From: an uncultured Mycoplasmatota bacterium
GTDB lineage: Bacteria > Bacillota_I > Bacilli_A > RF39 > UBA660
Length of the DNA stretch: 64,000 nt
Direction: 5' to 3'
NCBI GenBank assembly: GCA_900550255.1
Contig: URQZ01000001.1
Coordinates: 1 to 64,000, forward strand
The notes beneath the pieces were generated by a model. The model saw only the letters and a program-made list of their open reading frames with translations, had not been told where the DNA came from and searched no databases. Shown here piece after piece: positions 60,561 through 64,000 of this stretch. Positions within the stretch are counted from its first letter, which is position 1, and each line of letters starts with the position of its first letter. The position numbers and the translations under genes are program-made.

Positions 60561-60571
60561 ACTAATTACCT

Positions 60572-61693
60572 CTATTTATTTCCTTCAGGTAGTTTTTGGA
60601 ATCCAGAATTAAATTGAGCAACTAATTCTTTAAATCTTGCACAACTTTGTGATAAATTTTTACTTTCATGTTCTAATTTCTTTTCTTCTAATTCTTTATA
60701 TCTTTCAAATTGGTCTTTTTCTACTTCTAATTCTTTTTTACCTGTTTCAATTTTTTCTAATGCATTTTGTTTTTCTTTGTCAAATTGGTCTTTTTCTGTG
60801 TCTAACTTAGAGTTTGCCTCTTTTATTTTTTCTTCTTCTAATTCTTTGTATTTTTCGAATTGTTCAATTTCTGCTTGAAGTTTATTGCGATCATTTCTTA
60901 TTTTTTCTTCTTCTAACTCTTTATATTTTTCAAATTGTGACTTTTCGGTATCTAATTTTTCATTAGCAATTTTTAATGTTTGCTCACCTAAATTAAGCTC
61001 AGTACGAGTAGCTTCAACATCAGCATTAAATTGTGATTCTTCATTTTGCAAACGCATTTTTTGTGTTTTTATATATTCGTCACATTTTACCTTTTCCATA
61101 CGAATATTTTCATTTTGTGTTTCTACATATTTAGCAAAATCTGCTTTTTCTTTGTCTAATTTTTCACGCATTTCAGCTAATTCTGTTTCATTCTCGTTAA
61201 CATTTTTCTTTTGATCTATTAGTGTACTTATAAAGTTATTTGCACCTTCTACATCACTATATAAACTATCAAACATATCATCAAAACTTGCTCCATCATA
61301 CTCACGATCATTAGTTGCTTTGTTTTCACTTTTATCTACTTCTTCTATAATTTTATTCATTTCTGTTTCATCAGCAGCAAAATTTGGAATACTATTTTCT
61401 ACTACCGGTTCTGGTGTAGAAGCAAAAACATCTGGTACTTCTACTTGAGATTGAGTTGAAACAGTATCTGTATTATTTTCAGCAGGTGAAGTAGCTATAT
61501 TTTCTTGAACATTTGAAGTAGTAGTTTCATTATTTGTATTCATATTTGGAATTTCAATTGGTTCAATTTCTTTTATATTATCTAAATCAAAATCATCGTT
61601 TTCATAGTAAAAATCATCATCTAGTGGTGTATTATCTTGAACAGGTTCCATATTTTTTGCAATTTGATCTTCATTATTTACATTTTCCATCAT
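60572..61693 (-). CDS. Coiled-coil protein 2 with 25-residue repeat, 373 aa
   Basis: Acidic, low-complexity N-terminus (1-130), a DDMFDSLYSD/ANNFISTL helix pair, then a coiled coil from about 165 to 345. Phenylalanines at 254, 279, 304 and 329 mark repeats of exactly 25 residues (FEKYKELEEEK), with earlier irregular spacings from F186 and F222. Ends CARFKELVAQFNSGFQKLPE, as in its paralogue. AAGGAGAT precedes the ATG. Could be a scaffold or filament-forming protein; no evidence beyond sequence. Confidence 0.75.
   Translation of the reverse strand: MMENVNNEDQIAKNMEPVQDNTPLDDDFYYENDDFDLDNIKEIEPIEIPNMNTNNETTTSNVQENIATSPAENNTDTVSTQSQVEVPDVFASTPEPVVENSIPNFAADETEMNKIIEEVDKSENKATNDREYDGASFDDMFDSLYSDVEGANNFISTLIDQKKNVNENETELAEMREKLDKEKADFAKYVETQNENIRMEKVKCDEYIKTQKMRLQNEESQFNADVEATRTELNLGEQTLKIANEKLDTEKSQFEKYKELEEEKIRNDRNKLQAEIEQFEKYKELEEEKIKEANSKLDTEKDQFDKEKQNALEKIETGKKELEVEKDQFERYKELEEKKLEHESKNLSQSCARFKELVAQFNSGFQKLPEGNK
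60635..60934 (-). repeat. 75-bp protein-coding repeats (4 units)
   Basis: Encodes four successive 25-residue coiled-coil units beginning at F254, F279, F304 and F329 of the gene; units 1, 2 and 4 share FE(K/R)YKELEE. Confidence 0.85.
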
Positions 61694-61759
61694 ATTAAAA
61701 ACATCTCCTTTTTATTCTTTTACCCCCGATATGTAGTTCCCTACACTAATATCATATAC

Positions 61760-61793
61760 AGTATAACACAATTTTACACTTTTTAACACTTTT
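61760..61793 (-). promoter_or_regulatory. Upstream region of coiled-coil genes with phased GTGT elements
   Basis: -10-like TATACT (61760-61765), weak -35, and three GTGT boxes spaced about 10 bp apart just upstream on the minus strand (GTGTTAAAAA, GTGTAAAATT, GTGTTATACT). Confidence 0.4.
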
Positions 61794-61813
61794 TTTTCAT
61801 TTTTTTCATTTTT

Positions 61814-64000
61814 TTATTCTTCATCATTGTTTTTTTCTAGTTTTACAAGCACTTCTCGAGGTTTTGAACCATTGTTTGGACCTATTATTCCCCTATCTTC
61901 TAATAAGTCTATAACTCTAGCTGCACGATTATATCCTAAATGGAATCTTCTTTGAAGTAATGATGCACTAGCTTTTCCTTGTGTTATTACAAATTCAACT
62001 ATTTCATTATATAGTGGTTCTTCATAATCATCTTCTCTTGATGATGATCCAACCATTGTTGTTGCTTTCATTTCTTCATCATCCATAATTAATGTTTCAT
62101 CATATTTTGCTATTTGTTGTTTTACAGTATGATCAACTACAGCTTTTATTTCATCATCAGATAAGAATGTTCCTTGAACTCTTATTGGAATATTTTCACC
62201 TTGAGGTAAAAATAACATATCTCCTTTTCCAAGTAATTTTTCTGCTCCTGTACTATCTAGAATCGTTCTAGAATCAATACTTGATGATACTGCAAAAGCA
62301 ATTCTTGATGGAATATTTGCTTTAACAACACCCGTGATTACATCTGTTGATGGTCTTTGAGTTGCAACAATCAAGTGAATACCAGCAGCTCTTGCCATTT
62401 GAGTGATTCTCATAATTGAATCTTCTACTTCTTTTGCGGCAACTAACATCAAGTCTGCAAGTTCATCTATTATAACAACTATATACGGAAGATGTTTGAT
62501 TTTTTCATCTTCACTTAGTTTTTCGTTTTTCTTATCTATATAAGCATTATATCCAGCAATATTTTTGGTACCACTATTACTAAATAAATCATATCTTCTT
62601 TCCATTTCAACTACGATTTTTTTAAGAGCTATATTAGCTTTTTTAGGATCGGTTACAACTGGCGCTAAAAGATGTGGTACTCCATTATACATACTAAGTT
62701 CAACTTTTTTAGGATCAACTAAAACTAGTTTTACTTCATCTGGTTTAGCGCGCATTAAAATAGATATGATAATACTATTAATACATACTGACTTACCACT
62801 TCCAGTTGAACCTGCAACTAACAAGTGAGGAGTTTTGTTTATTTCACAATAGACAGGTCTTCCCATTATATTTCTTCCTAAAGTAACTAGTAGTTTTGAT
62901 TCATTCATACTCTTAGGGATACTTTCTAATATTTCGCGAACAGTTACCATAGCTGTTACTTTATTTGGTATTTCAACCCCTATTGTTGATTTTCCTGGAA
63001 TTGGTGCTTGAATACGTACATCTTTAGCTGCCAAAGCAAGTGCTATTTCATTATGCAAGCTAAGTATTTTACTTAGTTTTGTTCCTGATTTAATTTCCAT
63101 TTCATATTGTGTTACAGTTGGACCTGGATTAATGGCCACAACTTTTCCTTCTAGACTAAAATCTTTAAAAACTTGTTCTAGCGTTTCAACATTATGGTTG
63201 ATAGTTTCTTTAGAATCAGTGTTTTTATTTTTAGTTGGTTTATCAAGAAGAGTTATCGGTGGATATACATAGTTACTGTTTTCATCTACTTTTTCAATTA
63301 CTTCACCAGTCGCATCATTAACTGTAATTTTATCTTCAACTGGCATATGTATAAGTTCATCAACCGATGAAACAACTATTTTATCATCTTTATCATAATT
63401 ATCTTCTACTTTTTCTATTTCTTTTTTATCTTTTATTTCTTTCTCTTTTTTCTTATATTGTTTTAATTTATTTATTATTGCTTTAATAGCATCATACATT
63501 GAAACACCTGTAAACATAACAGAACCACAAATTAGTAGCGCTAAAGTTACTATTCTAGTTCCGTTCAAAGCAAATAGAGTTACAAAAAGCAAAGAGAAAA
63601 TTGCTCCTATAATTCCTCCACCTACATTAACATGACTTTTTGATGACATAAAATTATTTACTGTTTCTGTTATTATTTCTAATCCTTCTAGTTTAGTATT
63701 TTCTAAATATTTAACATGCGAGAAAACTAAAATTCCAATTATAAAAATATATAATCCGATAAGTTTGGATGTAAAAAAATCTGGTTTCTCACGTTTTATC
63801 ATCATATATACTCCAACAACCATTAAAGCTGCTAATAATAAATTATACCAAGTACCTACTAAAAATACAGAAAAATCACTTATAAATTCTCCGACTGGTC
63901 CTGTATTTGGAATAAACCCGATAATAGCTATTAGGATAAGTAATAATCCAATTAGTTCTACTTTATATCCTGTATCTTTCTTTTTTGTTTCTTTTCTCTT
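61814..64000 (-). CDS. ftsK: DNA translocase FtsK/SpoIIIE, 5' end off the window
   Basis: The frame is open from 64000 to the stop at 61814 (728 residues visible); the ATG at 63823 is internal. The extra upstream part adds membrane segments (GLLLILIAIIGFIP, TWYNLLLAALMVVGVY), so four in total are seen before about residue 190. Motor domain: Walker A GSTGSGKSVCINSI, Walker B YIVVIIDELADLM, TQRPSTDVITGVVKANIPSR. C-terminal gamma winged helix ends RRFHLGYNRAARVIDLLEDRGIIGP. May serve chromosome segregation in division and in the spore. Confidence 0.95.
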   Translation of the reverse strand, partial: KRKETKKKDTGYKVELIGLLLILIAIIGFIPNTGPVGEFISDFSVFLVGTWYNLLLAALMVVGVYMMIKREKPDFFTSKLIGLYIFIIGILVFSHVKYLENTKLEGLEIITETVNNFMSSKSHVNVGGGIIGAIFSLLFVTLFALNGTRIVTLALLICGSVMFTGVSMYDAIKAIINKLKQYKKKEKEIKDKKEIEKVEDNYDKDDKIVVSSVDELIHMPVEDKITVNDATGEVIEKVDENSNYVYPPITLLDKPTKNKNTDSKETINHNVETLEQVFKDFSLEGKVVAINPGPTVTQYEMEIKSGTKLSKILSLHNEIALALAAKDVRIQAPIPGKSTIGVEIPNKVTAMVTVREILESIPKSMNESKLLVTLGRNIMGRPVYCEINKTPHLLVAGSTGSGKSVCINSIIISILMRAKPDEVKLVLVDPKKVELSMYNGVPHLLAPVVTDPKKANIALKKIVVEMERRYDLFSNSGTKNIAGYNAYIDKKNEKLSEDEKIKHLPYIVVIIDELADLMLVAAKEVEDSIMRITQMARAAGIHLIVATQRPSTDVITGVVKANIPSRIAFAVSSSIDSRTILDSTGAEKLLGKGDMLFLPQGENIPIRVQGTFLSDDEIKAVVDHTVKQQIAKYDETLIMDDEEMKATTMVGSSSREDDYEEPLYNEIVEFVITQGKASASLLQRRFHLGYNRAARVIDLLEDRGIIGPNNGSKPREVLVKLEKNNDEE

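Noticed and set aside
61814..63823. A complete short ftsK starting at ATG 63823
   Set aside because: The frame continues without a stop to the right edge and encodes further membrane segments typical of FtsK, so the true start is outside.
1..64000. Mycoplasma genetic code (UGA = Trp)
   Set aside because: TGA ends several genes, tryptophans use TGG, and RF2 with its UGA frameshift site is present.
1..64000. CRISPR arrays, transposases or prophage blocks
   Set aside because: No regularly spaced repeats, transposase or integrase genes were found; only dinD and the zinc-ribbon nuclease look accessory.

Overview
The window is a strongly AT-rich stretch of a low-GC Bacillota chromosome carrying 72 recognisable protein genes (66 on the minus strand, 6 on the plus strand) and three tRNA genes. 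Gene neighbourhoods copy Bacillus subtilis blocks: secE-nusG-rplK-rplA-rplJ-rplL-ybxB-rpoB-rpoC, rlmN-prpC-prkC-rsgA-rpe, prfB with ftsE-ftsX, yabP-yabQ-divIC with yabG-veg and spoVG, and ireB-ruvX-yrzB-mltG-trmR. Peptidoglycan genes (mltG, a class A PBP, PASTA kinase) and endospore genes (spoIIID, spoVG, yabG, yabP, yabQ, gerQ) show a walled, probably spore-forming cell. TGA is used as a stop and RF2 is present with its programmed frameshift, so the Mycoplasma genetic code is excluded. My inference is an uncultured Bacilli lineage with compact genomes (Erysipelotrichia/RF39-like); the sequence does not settle this.

Layout from left to right. 1-9.2 kb: an operon of HD hydrolase-ireB-ruvX-yrzB-mltG-trmR, an atypical kinase-like gene, tig, greA, and the tRNA wobble-uridine hydroxylation pair trhP2/trhP1, whose methylation partner is trmR. 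9.2-13.6 kb: two unknown genes and a minimal SUF operon (sufC, one SufB/D protein, sufS). 13.6-21.4 kb: two plus-strand tRNA-Lys genes, tmk under a palindrome-bearing promoter, hemW, spoIIID with a tandem-HTH neighbour, lepA, trxA, cvpA. 21.5-28.6 kb: plus-strand rnhC, PBP, gerQ and lemA interleaved with pduL and a sporulation/division cluster. 28.6-34.5 kb: dinD flanked by 34-bp direct repeats, a coiled-coil gene, ftsX/ftsE, two YitT paralogues and frameshifted prfB. 34.6-44.3 kb: a pilin-like protein, rpe, rsgA, prkC, prpC, rlmN, a zinc-ribbon nuclease, rnc, proS. 44.4-48 kb: yidD and a metal-binding-like lipoprotein on plus, an HD-GYP protein, tRNA-Ser, a second pilin-like protein and an NrtR-like regulator. 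48-59.7 kb: the RNA polymerase / ribosomal stalk operons with L10 and L1-type leader structures. 59.8-64 kb: two paralogous coiled-coil proteins and ftsK/spoIIIE, which runs off the right edge.

The genome is very compact: promoters with good sigma-A hexamers often start inside the preceding terminator or stop codon, and many stop codons lie inside terminator stems. No stretch over 300 bases lacks a gene; the largest, between the HD-GYP gene and the pilin-like gene (46543-46841), holds tRNA-Ser and its terminator. I saw no insertion sequence, CRISPR array, rRNA or replication origin. The least explained items are the coiled-coil pair beside ftsK with a 25-residue repeat, the kinase-like protein, the nuclease gene inserted between rnc and rlmN, and the repeat-flanked dinD.
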